DNA of 64,000 nt from Gracilariopsis chorda (Eukaryota; Rhodophyta; Florideophyceae; Gracilariales; Gracilariaceae): positions 372,001-436,000 of the forward strand of contig NBIV01000007.1 in assembly GCA_003194525.1 (NCBI GenBank), given 5' to 3'. This document shows positions 10,331-20,308 of this stretch, piece after piece. The number at the start of each line of letters is the position of its first letter. Position 1 is the first letter of the stretch. A program made the translations under genes and the position numbers. The notes under the pieces are model-generated. The model ran no database searches. It was given only the letters and a program-made list of their open reading frames with translations, and was not told where the DNA came from.

Positions 10331-10617
10331 GCTATTGGCCAAGCCTGAATGGGAGGATGCAAAATAATGGATGAGGCCAGCAAGCGAGATGCACTTGGCA
10401 CTGCGCCAGTGCAGTATATACGTCTGTTGCAGGCATGTCTGCAATGAAACTTCAGTATACACTGCACTGGCGCAGTGCAATTGGCCACGTGTCGGAATGA
10501 ACCGCCGGGTTTTTCCTGCTGAGTGGCTGGCACTACAATATGAATGTACTGCAAGCCATTCAGTGGCCATTGCACAGTCAACATGCAGTAGCAGCAGCTG
10601 ATCAGCTGAACCCTTTG

Positions 10618-10635
10618 CTGCTGCTGCTGCTGCTG
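10618..10635 (-). repeat. CAG/CTG microsatellite near the H1 5' end
   Basis: A run of six CTG triplets on the plus strand (CAG in element orientation) lies just inside the 5' hairpin. Runs of the same triplet occur at the equivalent place in nearly every Helitron unit here, for example about 11076-11098, 42059-42072, 43119-43131, 56131-56146 and 63112-63128. Confidence 0.8.
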
Positions 10636-10652
10636 AATGTTTTTAATGGAAG

Positions 10653-10728
10653 GGAGGCGTTGCGCCAAATGAACGTTTTGCATGCGCAAACGGGGGCGTG
10701 CAAAATGATTTTGTGGCGCAACGCCTCC
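10653..10728. repeat. H1 5' subterminal long hairpin
   Basis: An imperfect palindrome: outer arms GGAGGCGTTGCGCCA and TGGCGCAACGCCTCC, with an inner pair TTTTGCA/TGCAAAA. It lies about 50 bp from the 5' terminus of H1. Well-preserved copies occur at 11117-11191 and 63018-63097, and worn ones at 26611-26690, 42092-42168 and 56030-56110. It is a candidate cis signal for replication or for the Rep protein. Confidence 0.7.
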
Positions 10729-10781
10729 ATTCAGTCAAGAACACCCCCCTCATACGCGTATAAATACTCATAATGGAGAGA

Positions 10782-11241
10782 CAAGTGGAAACGGCCTTCG
10801 GCCATGGGCGGCGCTGCGCGCCGCGTTGTTTTTGTAGCTTTGTGTATTTAGTAGCGTTCGGAGGCTCTCCGAGCACTTTGCCTGCTTGCGCTCGCAATAG
10901 TGCTCGTAGAACCACGGGGCGCCACGGCGCATAGAGTATGTGGAGCCGTAGGGGTTTGTGTTTAGGTGCCTAAATTGACTGCAGTGCCAGCCAATGATGA
11001 GAAAGCGCGACACGTTGCTTTGTGTAAGTGGCTGGCACTACAGTCATTATGGGAGTGCCAGCCAGTAAGCAGCAAGCTTTGCTGCTGCTGCTGCTGCTGA
11101 AGTTTTTAAATGGTACGGAGGCATTGCACCAAATGGGCGTTCTGCGTGGGCAAACGGGGGCGTGCAAGACGATTTATGGCGCAACGCCTCCATTCAATCA
11201 AGAACACCCCCTCATACGCGTATAAATACTTATAGTGGAGA
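10782..11241 (-). mobile_element. Non-autonomous Helitron, type B, complete
   Basis: 460 bp from TCTCC (11241-11237, preceded by A) to the terminal hairpin and CTTG (10785-10782, followed by T). It carries the 5' hairpin (11117-11191), a CTG run, palindromes of the TGGCACTGCAGTGCCA kind and the double 3' hairpin, but no gene. Its 3' end touches the 5' end of H1. It was presumably moved by the RepHel of a relative. Confidence 0.75.
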
Positions 11242-11593
11242 TATTCTGCAAATTTGCCGTAAAATTATGTAGCAATGCTGGCCGAATTATTTTGCTGAAA
11301 ACTTCGTGAAGTGTTGGCTCAAACGTGTTACGCAATTGCAGGCAGAATGAAGCTTGAGTACTAGTATCCGCTGCATTGTAGCACTCCAGTGCAGTGAGCC
11401 ACACTTCAACACGGCTCGTTGTTGACAGATATACAACTCTCCAAATGTTGTGAAGATGAGAGCACTTTCGACCTGCACCATTTTGCAGACACTTATCCAA
11501 AAGCGTCACGAGTCGTCTGTCTCCGCTTTTAACGCATGCCTCTTTTGGATTGCGCGAAACTACGTGCAACACAGAAACGATCTTTCTAATCAC
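11198..11593 (-). CDS. Hypothetical frame, 131 codons, end altered by a Helitron insertion
   Basis: The frame runs on the minus strand from 11593 and its last 15 codons lie in the type-B Helitron, so any native protein would be truncated. It contains HLHNIWRVVYLSTTSRVE and a hydrophobic C-terminal part. I do not recognise it. It could be a fragment of a transposon or a host exon. Downstream to 11700 I see nothing else. Confidence 0.2.
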   Translation of the reverse strand: MIRKIVSVLHVVSRNPKEACVKSGDRRLVTLLDKCLQNGAGRKCSHLHNIWRVVYLSTTSRVEVWLTALECYNAADTSTQASFCLQLRNTFEPTLHEVFSKIIRPALLHNFTANLQNISTISIYTRMRGCS

Positions 11594-11739
11594 TTGCTTC
11601 GTACAAACCGCATCTCTACCACGGACTTCACGTTCAACTTCAACGCACTTAGCGAGGATGCTTGCTTGCTACACTTTCCATTCTGAAAGCCTCATTTGCT
11701 GCAACTAATGCAAATAATGGGTTGGCCGCATAATAAAAT

Positions 11740-12520
11740 GCATAAAAAACGCAATCGCTATGGGGTAACACCTATTTCGGCTTGCTTTGTTGTAATTCGG
11801 TGGCTTGGAGCACCGGCGCGCTGGAAAGACTTGGAAGGGATGTTCGGTAAGCACGGCCCTTAACTCAGCAAAATATTCTGGAAAGCCGTAGAGCACTTGG
11901 TTCATGAACGCCAGCATCCTATCACCGATACGATTAGTAGACATTTTCTTGCGCCGAAGCTAGAGAAATATGCAAAAGCTATCTGCGATATATCCAACGC
12001 ATTTGCCAACTGCATAGGATTTATTGACAGCACTTTTATTGGCATTGCGAGGAGAAAGGGAAGTCTAGCTCAATGTGTATTGTATACCAGACGCAAGAGA
12101 AAGCACGCCATGAATATCAAACGTTATCACGCCGGATGGTTTAGTTCAACACGTCTTTGGAACTCGTCAAGGTCGTCGCCGTGACTGGATCCTTTATGTC
12201 AATAGTGAAATCGAGGATATACTACCCGCAGTTTTGGAATTAGATGGTGTTTGATACTGCATATATGGGGACTTGGGATATAATGGTAGATGGTTCTTGG
12301 AAGTTCCTGTTCAGTAAGCTAGGCTGTCACTGGGACAGGTTGCGTTTAACAAAGTGATGTATCCCGTTCGCATCAGCGTTGAGTGGGTGTTCAAAGAGAT
12401 TAAGATGCAATTTGTAAAGGTGGAGTTTAAGAGAAAGATGAAGATTTTTGAGTCGCCAATCGGGATGCTGTACATCGCATTTATGCTTTTTTCGAACTTC
12501 CGCACTTGTTTTTACTAGAA
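11740..12520 (+). pseudogene. Harbinger-1 transposase (PIF/Harbinger DDE), decayed
   Basis: Reading the plus strand across breaks gives the classical order: RWLGAPARWKDLEGMF, then CIGFIDSTFIGIAR (first catalytic Asp), RRKRKHAMN, YGDLGYNGRWFLEVP (second Asp) and RISVEWVFKEIK (Glu). At least three in-frame stops are present (near 11853, 12256 and 12315). The family cuts and pastes DNA with 3-bp TWA target duplications. The convergent accessory gene follows at 12751-13620. Confidence 0.75.
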
Positions 12521-12750
12521 CCAAATATCAAGGTACTTTGGCGTAGAACCTCCGAGCCTTGAAGAATATGTTTATCACGAGTAATCGAGCGAGGGGCCCG
12601 AGGACCGAGGGAAAGTTCCGCGTCCCATGGGTACTGAGGGCACCAAGCGAGCGGACTTTGCCCTCCGCTAGGAGAAATCATGTAGATTTCGAGACGTTTC
12701 TCTAAAATTAATTGAATATGCTGTACTGAAAAGTCGGGATTTGAATACAG

Positions 12751-13620
12751 TTACTTGTTAGGGTTGAAAGATTCAATCATCACTTTTAAATTCTCAACCT
12801 CGAGCTTTTGCTGCTTAATGCGTTCATCTCGGCGTTTTTGGTGTTTTGCCTCTCCTTCCAAGCGTCTTTCTCCACGCCTATTTTTGAGTTCGATGCGGTC
12901 CGCAACGGCTCGCTCTTGCTCTAGGGCAAGACAGTGTCTTTCGAGAGCTATTCTTGCCAGGTTGGGCTCTTTCATGTGCAATTCGAAACGATCCATCTCG
13001 TCACTATGAAAATTATTTGACAAACGGGTCTGTTTGTTTTCCATAGTGGTAGTAGGAGTGAAGCACTCATCATCTGAATCGTTAGCACTATCTCCCTCTG
13101 AGTTGCTTTCAATGTTCTTTCGTCATGTCGCAGCATTAATCAACGCTTGGCCCATGCTCTGCTTCTATTATTCTTTCTTTCGCTCATCTGTGTTTGTAGC
13201 CCTTTTTTGTGCCTCTCAGTCGTCCTTTGCTTCACGCATCGTCATAAGGAGATCAGCCAACTCACCCATCTCTCCACTACCTACACCTAGGAAGGGCTGA
13301 TTGGCATCGTCCTGCGTGCCATGGTGCCTCTGCATCCGCTTGTATCTATTCTGTACTGATTTCCATGTAACAGGATCGTTTTCAAAGGCTAAAGTTGCGT
13401 TAACCTTTGCTGCATTAATTTCAAACCTTTTTCTGGTTTCGCCGTAATTAGGCGTATATACCTTTGCAGCTGCCAGTTGCCTCGCAATGATCAGGTCCTG
13501 GGCTGCCGTAAACCGCGAATGACGCCCCGCCTTGTCTGTAATAGGCGCGGCCTCCATCAAGACCTCTGCCATCTTTGCTTTGGCTTGGTCAGTAGTTTGG
13601 TCAGTAGCCACGCCGTCGCG
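12751..13620 (-). pseudogene. Harbinger-1 accessory Myb/SANT-like protein, decayed
   Basis: One frame from about 13578 (MAEVLMEAAPITDKAG) to the stop at 12751 holds RFTAAQDLIIARQLAAAKVY and PVTWKSVQNRYKRMQRH, typical of the Myb/SANT-like DNA-binding partner of Harbinger transposases. It ends in a charged coiled-coil tail. Four in-frame stops lie between 13230 and 13125. Its upstream side is interrupted at 13710 by Harbinger-2. Confidence 0.65.
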
Positions 13621-13929
13621 TACTATTATTTGTTTCCAAAATGTTGGCGCGAAAATGTGCATACGTGTCAACAGCGTTTGTTCACAACTGTGCTCAAGGG
13701 TCTTTACTAAGAGCATCTCCACCGGATGTGAAGCAAATAGGAAAAAGAGCAAACAGTTTGAGCAACTTGTAATGCCGTGGTTGGCTGAACAAATATTTTC
13801 TGTTATTCCGTTTTGCCTCAAATTAGCACATCCCTACCGGTGTCGAGAGTTCCTTTGAGACGGGAATGATCCTTTCAAGCCACGGATATTCTTCTCCACG
13901 AACTTGTACACGATGACGAAGACGCTGCC

Positions 13930-15191
13930 TTGCTCCTTCTCCACAGCAGCAGCAGCTATAGCAGCGAAAGCGGTACTCGTCGAGGCTCTCGTCCAGGAAA
14001 AGCCGCAAACGTGCCACGGGGCTGCAGAGCAGCAGCTGTAGATCTATACCGCGACTACTTCTCTACTCATCCCACATATAGTTCTACCGTGTTCACCTGC
14101 CGCTACCGCATATCCCCTGCGGTGTTTCACCGCATTGCTAGCTCAATCGCAGAGCACGACGTTTTTTTCACGCAAAGAACGGATGCAATGCACTTTCATA
14201 ACTTCAAGACTTTGCAAAAGACAACTGCCGCGCTCCGCCTCTTGGCCTATGGCAGCGCGGCTGACTCAATCGACGAATACGTTCGCATGGCGGAGTCTAC
14301 GGCTTTGCAGTGCATGAAGCGCTTTGCCAAGGCAGTTGTATCCTGCTTTGGTGTCGAGTACCTACGAAGCTCAACCGAAAAGAACATGCCACATCTTCTT
14401 CGTCAAGGTAAAGAGCGTGGTTTTCCCGGTATGTTGGGTTCCATAGACTGTTGCAAATGGAAGTGGAAAAACTGCCCGACTGCGCATCACGGGCAATACC
14501 AAGATAAAGAAGGCGTTCCAAAGATCACGATGGAAGCGATCGCTGATCGCATTTATGGATCTGGCATATGTTCTTTGGGATGCCCGCCTGCAACACTGAC
14601 ATAAATGTTCTTGATGCATCCCCTCTGAGCAACAAAATGGCACCAGGCACATACCCCTCGCCGGTGCAGTACGTAATTGCTGATGAACCCCGCAGCATAG
14701 CCTACTGGTTGGACGACGTTATATACCCAAAGTGGCCCGTGTTTGTACAAACCGTGATGTTTCCGTCGACACGAAAAAAGCGTCTGACCTCTCGGTGCCA
14801 AGAAGCGGAACGGAAGGATTTAGAGCGTGCTTTTGGGGTCCTACAATGAAATTGGCATATACTGGCGCGACCGGGTAGGCTCTGGGGAAAGGATGTGATG
14901 AAGGATATTGTCAAATTCTGTGTTATCATGCACAACATGATGATTGAATGTCGAGGAGAAGGCTATGTGGAACATAGCGGAGTTAAGCAAGATAAACATA
15001 CGGTTGTGCGGGAAGGAGCTGCTCCATTGTGGAGTCTAAAAAGGCATGGTGAAGGAGAAGTTCCCCCAGCTGGATCAATTGGTGTCATATGTGGCCTCCA
15101 CAGGTTCATGTGGAATGAGTCAGAGTATTACGAAATCAGGAGACTGGTAATGGAACACCTTTGGCAGCGTTCTGGTGAGACTGAATCGTAG
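13930..15191 (+). pseudogene. Harbinger-2 transposase, one frameshift and one stop
   Basis: The protein matches the Plant_tran/DDE_Tnp_4 type of PIF/Harbinger transposase. Blocks visible in order are FTCRYRISPAVFHRI, the helical DNA-contact region, FPGMLGSIDCCKWKWKNCP (first Asp), FFGMPACNTDINVLDASPL (second Asp), IYPKWPVFVQT, and ERKDLERAFGVLQ (Glu). A one-base loss near 14550 shifts the frame, and a TGA at 14847-14849 follows the Glu motif. The tail (CVIMHNMMIE) is then open to 15191. With only two lesions this copy looks young. It would recognise the TIRs together with its minus-strand partner. Confidence 0.85.
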
Positions 15192-15374
15192 AGAGCGCGA
15201 ACGTCGCGTTGCATTCCACTAAGAGTGGGGGGTTAGGGAGCGAAGCCCCCCAAATAATACGAGCTTGTCATTCAAAGAGGGTTCGTGGAGCTGTTGCAAA
15301 GGGGTAATGGTGGCGTCAGAATGACGGAACACGCTTTATTTCCAAAGCTACAGGAGAACTATGGTCTGACAGCA

Positions 15375-16322
15375 TCAGGCAGCATTCTCGCTTTCGTTGG
15401 CATCTTCCAACACACTGGTTACCTCCTGTGGCACATCCAGTGCGGTCTTACGGGGCTCTTTCAGAGCCCTATAGCGCATAGGTTTGATATATTCAACAGA
15501 ATCTGCCTTGTCATAAACTTCCAGAGCGTTCTTAAAAAGCAATATCTCATAATGGCGCTTTAGGGCAGCGTTGCGCTCTACTTGGGCTGCAACTGACTCC
15601 TCCGCTAGACGCATTTTCTTCTCCGTTTGCTTCAACTTCCTCAAAAGCTCCTTCGCCTTCCATCGTGCCGTCGGACGAATTTTCTGCTCAGCATCCTTTT
15701 CTTCGCTTTTCGTTTTACCTGAAGAAAGGGTATCGTTTTCGAGTTTGATGCTTGAGTCTTGAGGCGACGAACCCCGCACATTCCCGTCCCCGGTTCCACA
15801 TTCTCTTGTACCAGCCATGGTATTTTCGTACTCACAACTGTACTTTTCCAAGTTGCGCAACACCTTCCAGGCCTAGTAGTGCTGTAATGGAGGACCACAG
15901 TCCTCGCTGACGTGGCTCATGTTTATTCCGTTGTGGACAGCAGTGCTCATCTTGATAATGTCTCTGGGAGAGACACCCGTGATGCCTTGGCGGGCGAGGC
16001 GAGCGTTACATCCATTAAAGATCATACAATCTTTAGGTATGGTCTTGCACCACGCCTTTATGGAAGAAACGGAGCGTTCCACTCGGTTTGCAGGCTTGGG
16101 AGTCTCCTTGTAAAGATGTGTGACGGCAACATAGAAGGCATCGCTCTTCTGCTGTGTGCCGACAGTAAAGTTTTCCGATACGATGACCCAAGATTTTGCA
16201 ATTGCTGGGGTGAAACTGGAACCACGCACCATCTTCTTTTTGGAAATTTCCGAAACAGTCATGAGAGAATGGCAATACAAATCGTTCTTGATACAAACAG
16301 GTGATGAATGAAATATGGGCAA
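15375..16322 (-). pseudogene. Harbinger-2 accessory Myb/SANT-like protein, single stop
   Basis: One frame of about 316 codons interrupted by a single TAG at 15875-15873. The N-terminal half (RGSSFTPAIAKSWVIVSENF, then VGTQQKSDAFYVAV, then RSVSSIKAWCKTIPKDCMIF) matches the trihelix/SANT-like DNA-binding domain of Harbinger partner proteins. The C-terminal half (RPTARWKAKELLRKLKQTEK onward) is the coiled-coil 'NAM-associated' type tail. In the family the partner brings the transposase to the TIRs and the nucleus. Confidence 0.75.
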
Positions 16323-16641
16323 GAGGGGTACTTCAGGAGAGTAGCTAGTGACTATTTACATCCTGGTTTGGGTGTCTCCGTCACTTGCCGCCATCCGCCA
16401 ACAGGGGTTTCGGTTGCTACGTCTCTCTTGGCGGCAAAATGCATCATTCACAATGAGCCAAGGGGAACTTTTTTGCTCCAGCTTGCCATGAGCAAAGAGG
16501 AAAATGGGTAAGATTTGCTCTCGAAATTCTGCGAAGATTTTTTTTTCTCCTGATTTTTACCCGGTGGGGTGGTCCTTGGATCAAAAATGACCAAAATTTG
16601 CTAATTTGATTGTTTGATGGCTGCCAATGGAGATGCTCTAA

Positions 16642-17930
16642 CAACTCACTTTTCCGCTTCTTTCGTCACATGTGTGGAAGAGAATTCTGCAATCTGTATT
16701 TCAGTGTAATGACAGTTGCAGAATTCTGCAAAAGAAATTGCTGAAATGTTCTGTCGTAAGCTCACTAATCTCGCAGAATGCGCGCTAAAACTGTTTTGAA
16801 GTGGCCTGAGTCCTAATGGTGACATTTGTTTTTGTTTTTGTCCCCAGATTTTGAATTTTCTATGACTTCTACCACTGATATGCATTCTGTGAGCCCTGAC
16901 AACGCGGAAGGCGCGAGGGTGTGATTTATTTGGAGTTCGTCTGCTTATCACTGGTGCAGGCAGCCGTTGGCGGCTACTGTACTGTGCGGTCTGACACATT
17001 CTAGCTTCTCAAAATAGCAAGAAACTTACTTTTGGATAAATTTCAATGCTAAAGTATTAGTGTCGTGTCCAAACATTGGTGAACCACCCTTTAATCGAGA
17101 TGAAAGCTCATTCCCTGGCTTTACCTCCGACCCAATTTGTTTCTGGGCAACCATGTCGCTTGTCGGACGATAACGGTCATAGTACGGATCCCAAAATGGT
17201 TGTCCCCTACTGGTTTGTTGGGAGCTTTGCGCCGCTTTCTCCTGCGTAAGATCTCACGCGCACCACTAGTTGATCGTAGCTTACTACATAGTTCGTCTAT
17301 TAGCTTCGTGTGCCGTTCTGCTAACCCTGACAAAGGCTCAATTTGGGACAGAATCTCACTCAATCAAAAACATTTACAACCTCAAATTGCCCTGTTTTGG
17401 GCACTCCCAATCTGCGCCACACACTAAGTCAATCAACACGCGCTCAATTGGAGATAAACGTACATCGTGCTCTGCAAGCCTGCAGAACATGTGCCGCAGA
17501 CGCAACAGCCCCATCGCTGCTGCTGAGCGTAGTTCGACTTCTTTTGCCTCACCACCAGCAGTTCCCTGCTCCTCTCGCCCACGCGGCAGCAAGGCCCACA
17601 GATCACGCTCGCTCACCACCCCCTAGCCGTCTTTTAACCTCCATGTTACGATGCCCTACGGATTTCTCTTCATCCGATGGACCCGTAGCTCAAAATCATC
17701 CAAACTCCGTTGCAGTATCCTGCGAGCCACACAGCTCGAATAACTGACATATCGGCCATGTCATCCATTTCAGTCTCCATATGCATACACAAGATGATAT
17801 TCTCCCGCCATAACGTGCCTACCTTCCCTTTCCAAAAGCAGAACGTGTCACTGCGTCTGAAGCTGAACTACTACCAGTACGGCAACCACATACATTCTGC
17901 GCTACTCATGGGCGACAAGCATTCCTTCCA
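16642..17930. other. Unassigned stretch between Harbinger-2 and the phosphotransferase gene
   Basis: This probably begins with the displaced flank of Harbinger-1 (its far TIR was not found). Small minus-strand frames lie at 17121-17363 (a basic cluster ILRRRKRRKAP) and 17374-17619 (RSAAAMGLLRLRHMFCRLAE). They are in different phases, and GT...AG pairs between them would allow splicing, so a small spliced gene is conceivable. I recognise neither. Confidence 0.25.
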
Positions 17931-17934
17931 TGCC

Positions 17935-19404
17935 CTACCCGCGTATCTCCTTTGCCCTCTTCAGAACTATCTCCAAATCATCCTTCAGACTCTCCAGCTG
18001 TCTGGCGGTGAACAAAGGAATCTCACAATACTTCTTGGCGTAGTGAAACAGGCTAGTCCACCAAACAATACCCTTCTTAAAAGCAGAATCCCAACTCATC
18101 TGACGAAGCTCCGCGATTGACCCATATTCCCTCCACAGTTCCAGGTACCAGTCAATACCGTCGTTCTTCTGGTCCTTCTCAGGTCTTACCTCAGTTTCCA
18201 GAAATACTATGTCAATGAAAGGTATGTCGATTCTTGCAGCATCCCAGTCAAATAATGTCAGCTCACCTTCATCACCTCTGCATCTGATAATGTTTCCATC
18301 ATGTACATCTCCGTGAACTAAAGCAAGAGGAAACCTTCCAGGCTCGTACATCCACCTCAAAAACTCACACACTGCCTCAAAGTACTTACTTAACTCCGCC
18401 TTTCCCTCCTCGTCTACATTCGAAAACCCTTTCATCTCCCGCAGCCCACTACGCACTTCTTCATCTTCAAGCATTTTCCCAAACTTTGAAATCAAACCCT
18501 CCACATCTACTTGCTCCACCCCAGCTGCTATCAATTCTGCGATGTGATCCCGAGACTCCAGTTGTAGTTTTCCGTGTAGTGGAACAAGCTTCTCGTAGTC
18601 ACTTCGTGTAAACTTCTCAAACAGTGCTTTACCATAGTCTTCCATCAGCATCCATTCCTTCTCTGCATTCACGTACAGCGGTTTTCGAGCCAAATATGGA
18701 GCAAACCCTCCTATGTATTCCGTCACCCTTCCCTCATTCTTGTTGCTCGCCTTCAAGTACACTCTTCCCTTTTCTGTCTCCACTCTCAATACGGTAGAGT
18801 GGCAACTCACCGTGTGCTGCTCAAAAAAGTCCTTTGTCGTATAGCCCAGTTTATGTAGAACAGAAGACGCCTCTTTGGTAGTCGTATCAAACCAACTCGG
18901 AAGTTCCCATGGCCGTAACTCGCCTTCACGCATTTCCAAGTACTCATCCCTGTTCAAGTCCTGTGCTGCCATAAAGTCGCCGTTCACAATCCATTTTTCA
19001 CCATCTAATACTAGCCTCCACGCCTCAGGGATAGGCATCCATTCATACTCTTCAGACGCCGGTTTAACGGCTTCGTCTGTTTCTGGATCGATAGGAGCGA
19101 CACACTCAAAAATGGCTCTATGCATTCCCGCCACACCCCTCGATAATATCTCATTCCTGGTACAGTACAAAAACACAAGATCATATCGAGTTCCCGTGAG
19201 CTCTTCGAATCTTCGACTGAAACATTCGCTCATAAGTCGACCTCGAAATGGTACCTCTGGAGAATTCACACGAGGAAACAGGTACTTGTCGCCCTTGCGT
19301 TGTACGATAACCAGAAAGTTCATGGGGTTAACGAGCAGTCCGATGTACGCAACTTGTTCTCTATCTGGAGGGCACACATGTTCTCTCTTAAGCAAAACCC
19401 CCAT
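17935..19404 (-). CDS. APH-family phosphotransferase with a possible Nudix-like N-terminal domain
   Basis: An intact, intronless 489-codon gene with an ATG start at 19404. The C-terminal two thirds have the aminoglycoside phosphotransferase / choline kinase fold: a Lys strand (VYLKAS), a hinge (WMLMEDYGKAL), the catalytic loop LVHGDVHDGNII (His about residue 364) and the metal-binding segment LFDWDAARIDIPF (Asp about 386). These enzymes transfer the gamma phosphate of ATP to small molecules; the substrate cannot be told from sequence. The first 150 residues (LLVNPMNFLVIVQRKGDKY, SRRFEELTG, EEYEWMPIPEAW) recall a Nudix domain with a worn Nudix box, which would make it a fusion. It is the only host-like gene in the window, and a Helitron array begins 130 bp upstream of its start codon. 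Resistance function should not be assumed. Confidence 0.8.
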   Translation of the reverse strand: MGVLLKREHVCPPDREQVAYIGLLVNPMNFLVIVQRKGDKYLFPRVNSPEVPFRGRLMSECFSRRFEELTGTRYDLVFLYCTRNEILSRGVAGMHRAIFECVAPIDPETDEAVKPASEEYEWMPIPEAWRLVLDGEKWIVNGDFMAAQDLNRDEYLEMREGELRPWELPSWFDTTTKEASSVLHKLGYTTKDFFEQHTVSCHSTVLRVETEKGRVYLKASNKNEGRVTEYIGGFAPYLARKPLYVNAEKEWMLMEDYGKALFEKFTRSDYEKLVPLHGKLQLESRDHIAELIAAGVEQVDVEGLISKFGKMLEDEEVRSGLREMKGFSNVDEEGKAELSKYFEAVCEFLRWMYEPGRFPLALVHGDVHDGNIIRCRGDEGELTLFDWDAARIDIPFIDIVFLETEVRPEKDQKNDGIDWYLELWREYGSIAELRQMSWDSAFKKGIVWWTSLFHYAKKYCEIPLFTARQLESLKDDLEIVLKRAKEIRG

Positions 19405-19534
19405 TTGGTCCTACTACCAAAGGTACTTCTTAACTGGTCACAATCCTGTTCTTGTGGAGGTCCCCGGATGCTTGCTCATTTGAGAAGGTTTCGAGTGGAG
19501 TTCACGGCGTCCGACAAATCTCTAAATGAAGAGA

Positions 19535-20148
19535 CAAGTAGAAGCGGCCTTCGGCCGCGGACGGCGCTACGCGCCGCTGAATGAGGGCGACTCTGGGGGA
19601 TCTGCAGGCTGTTTGTGCGCGCTATCGTTCACAAACGGCCTGCGAACCAATGATGGCCGCGACGCCAAGAGTGACAATAGAATAGAGTTTGCAACTAACC
19701 GTGCAGTGCTGAGTGGCTGGTTTTGCAGTTGTTTCTGTAGCGTCAGCCACTCAGAGGCAAGCAAAAAATTTGCTGATTTTTCCAAACAGAAAGTGGTAAC
19801 TCTCAGTGACACTTTGAATTTCTGTCACTTTTGGATGCTACATGGGAGCGATTGGCTGGCACTGTACAAATGAGTGCAGGCAGTGCCAACCACTCTGCTG
19901 CTGAGTGGATTGCACTCCTGTAGTGCCAGCCAGTAAGCAGCAGCGGCAGTCAACATACAGCAGCAGCCAAGGGGGTTGAACATCGCTGCTGCTGCTGGTA
20001 AAGTTTGTGAATAAAAAAGAGGATTTGCCCCAGAAGAGATATTTGCACGCGCTAAAGGCAGCAAGTACGCATGTTTATTAGCGCAACGCCTTCTTTTACT
20101 CATCATCTACTCTTTCATACGTCAAAAGATCTATATAAGTGTTAAAAA
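19535..20148 (-). mobile_element. Non-autonomous Helitron, type A (first unit of the 24-kb array)
   Basis: The 3' end (hairpin GCGGCCTTCGGCCGC in plus orientation next to CAAG at 19535-19538) lies against unique sequence upstream of the phosphotransferase gene, which fixes the boundary. Inside are the type-A body (GGGGGATCTGCAGG region), TGGCACTG/CAGTGCCA palindromes, a CAG run near 19950-20000 and a worn 5' hairpin. The 5' end at about 20148 abuts the next unit. No gene. Confidence 0.65.
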
Positions 20149-20308
20149 CAAAATAAAGCTTTTGGCCGCGGATCATGCTGCGTCTTGCGTCATTTTGTAG
20201 GTTCGGTCAATTTGTAGCATTTAGAGGCTCTTCCAGCACTTCGCTCGATTACGCTAGAGATAGCTCTCAAATAACCCTGGAGCACTGTAGCGCCTAGAGT
20301 ATCAGGAG

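Larger units (their letters stand above)
3412..10781 (-). mobile_element. Autonomous Helitron H1, both ends present
   Basis: This is a rolling-circle transposon read on the minus strand. Its 5' end is TCTCTCC at 10781-10775. The 3' end is a hairpin (GGCCGAAGGC core) followed by CTTG at 3415-3412, with T as the next base. It encodes, in order, the RGG/acidic-repeat N terminus, zinc finger, Rep, linker and PIF1-type helicase, spread over several frames by small indels. An 843-bp solo LTR sits at the Rep-helicase boundary. Its 5' end directly abuts the CTTG end of a 460-bp non-autonomous Helitron. The pre-insertion site of this pair would be A^T, as expected for Helitrons. Confidence 0.85.
13711..16638 (+). 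mobile_element. Harbinger-2, complete PIF/Harbinger element
   Basis: 2928 bp bounded by inverted ends GAGCATCTCC (13711-13720) and GGAGATGCTC (16629-16638), each flanked by TAA (13708-13710 and 16639-16641), the 3-bp target duplication typical of the superfamily. It holds a transposase on the plus strand and an accessory DNA-binding gene on the minus strand, arranged tail to tail. It sits inside the older Harbinger-1. Confidence 0.8.

Noticed and set aside
13216-13821. First 75 codons of the frame from 13821 as part of the Harbinger-1 accessory protein
   Set aside because: Bases above 13710 belong to the Harbinger-2 end, so that part of the frame is chance read-through.
17935-19404. Naming the phosphotransferase as an antibiotic-resistance gene
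   Set aside because: The fold family covers many substrates (sugars, choline, aminoglycosides, homoserine); nothing visible defines the substrate.
18875-19483. 202-codon frame antisense to the phosphotransferase
   Set aside because: Shadow of a gene with clear domain motifs on the other strand.
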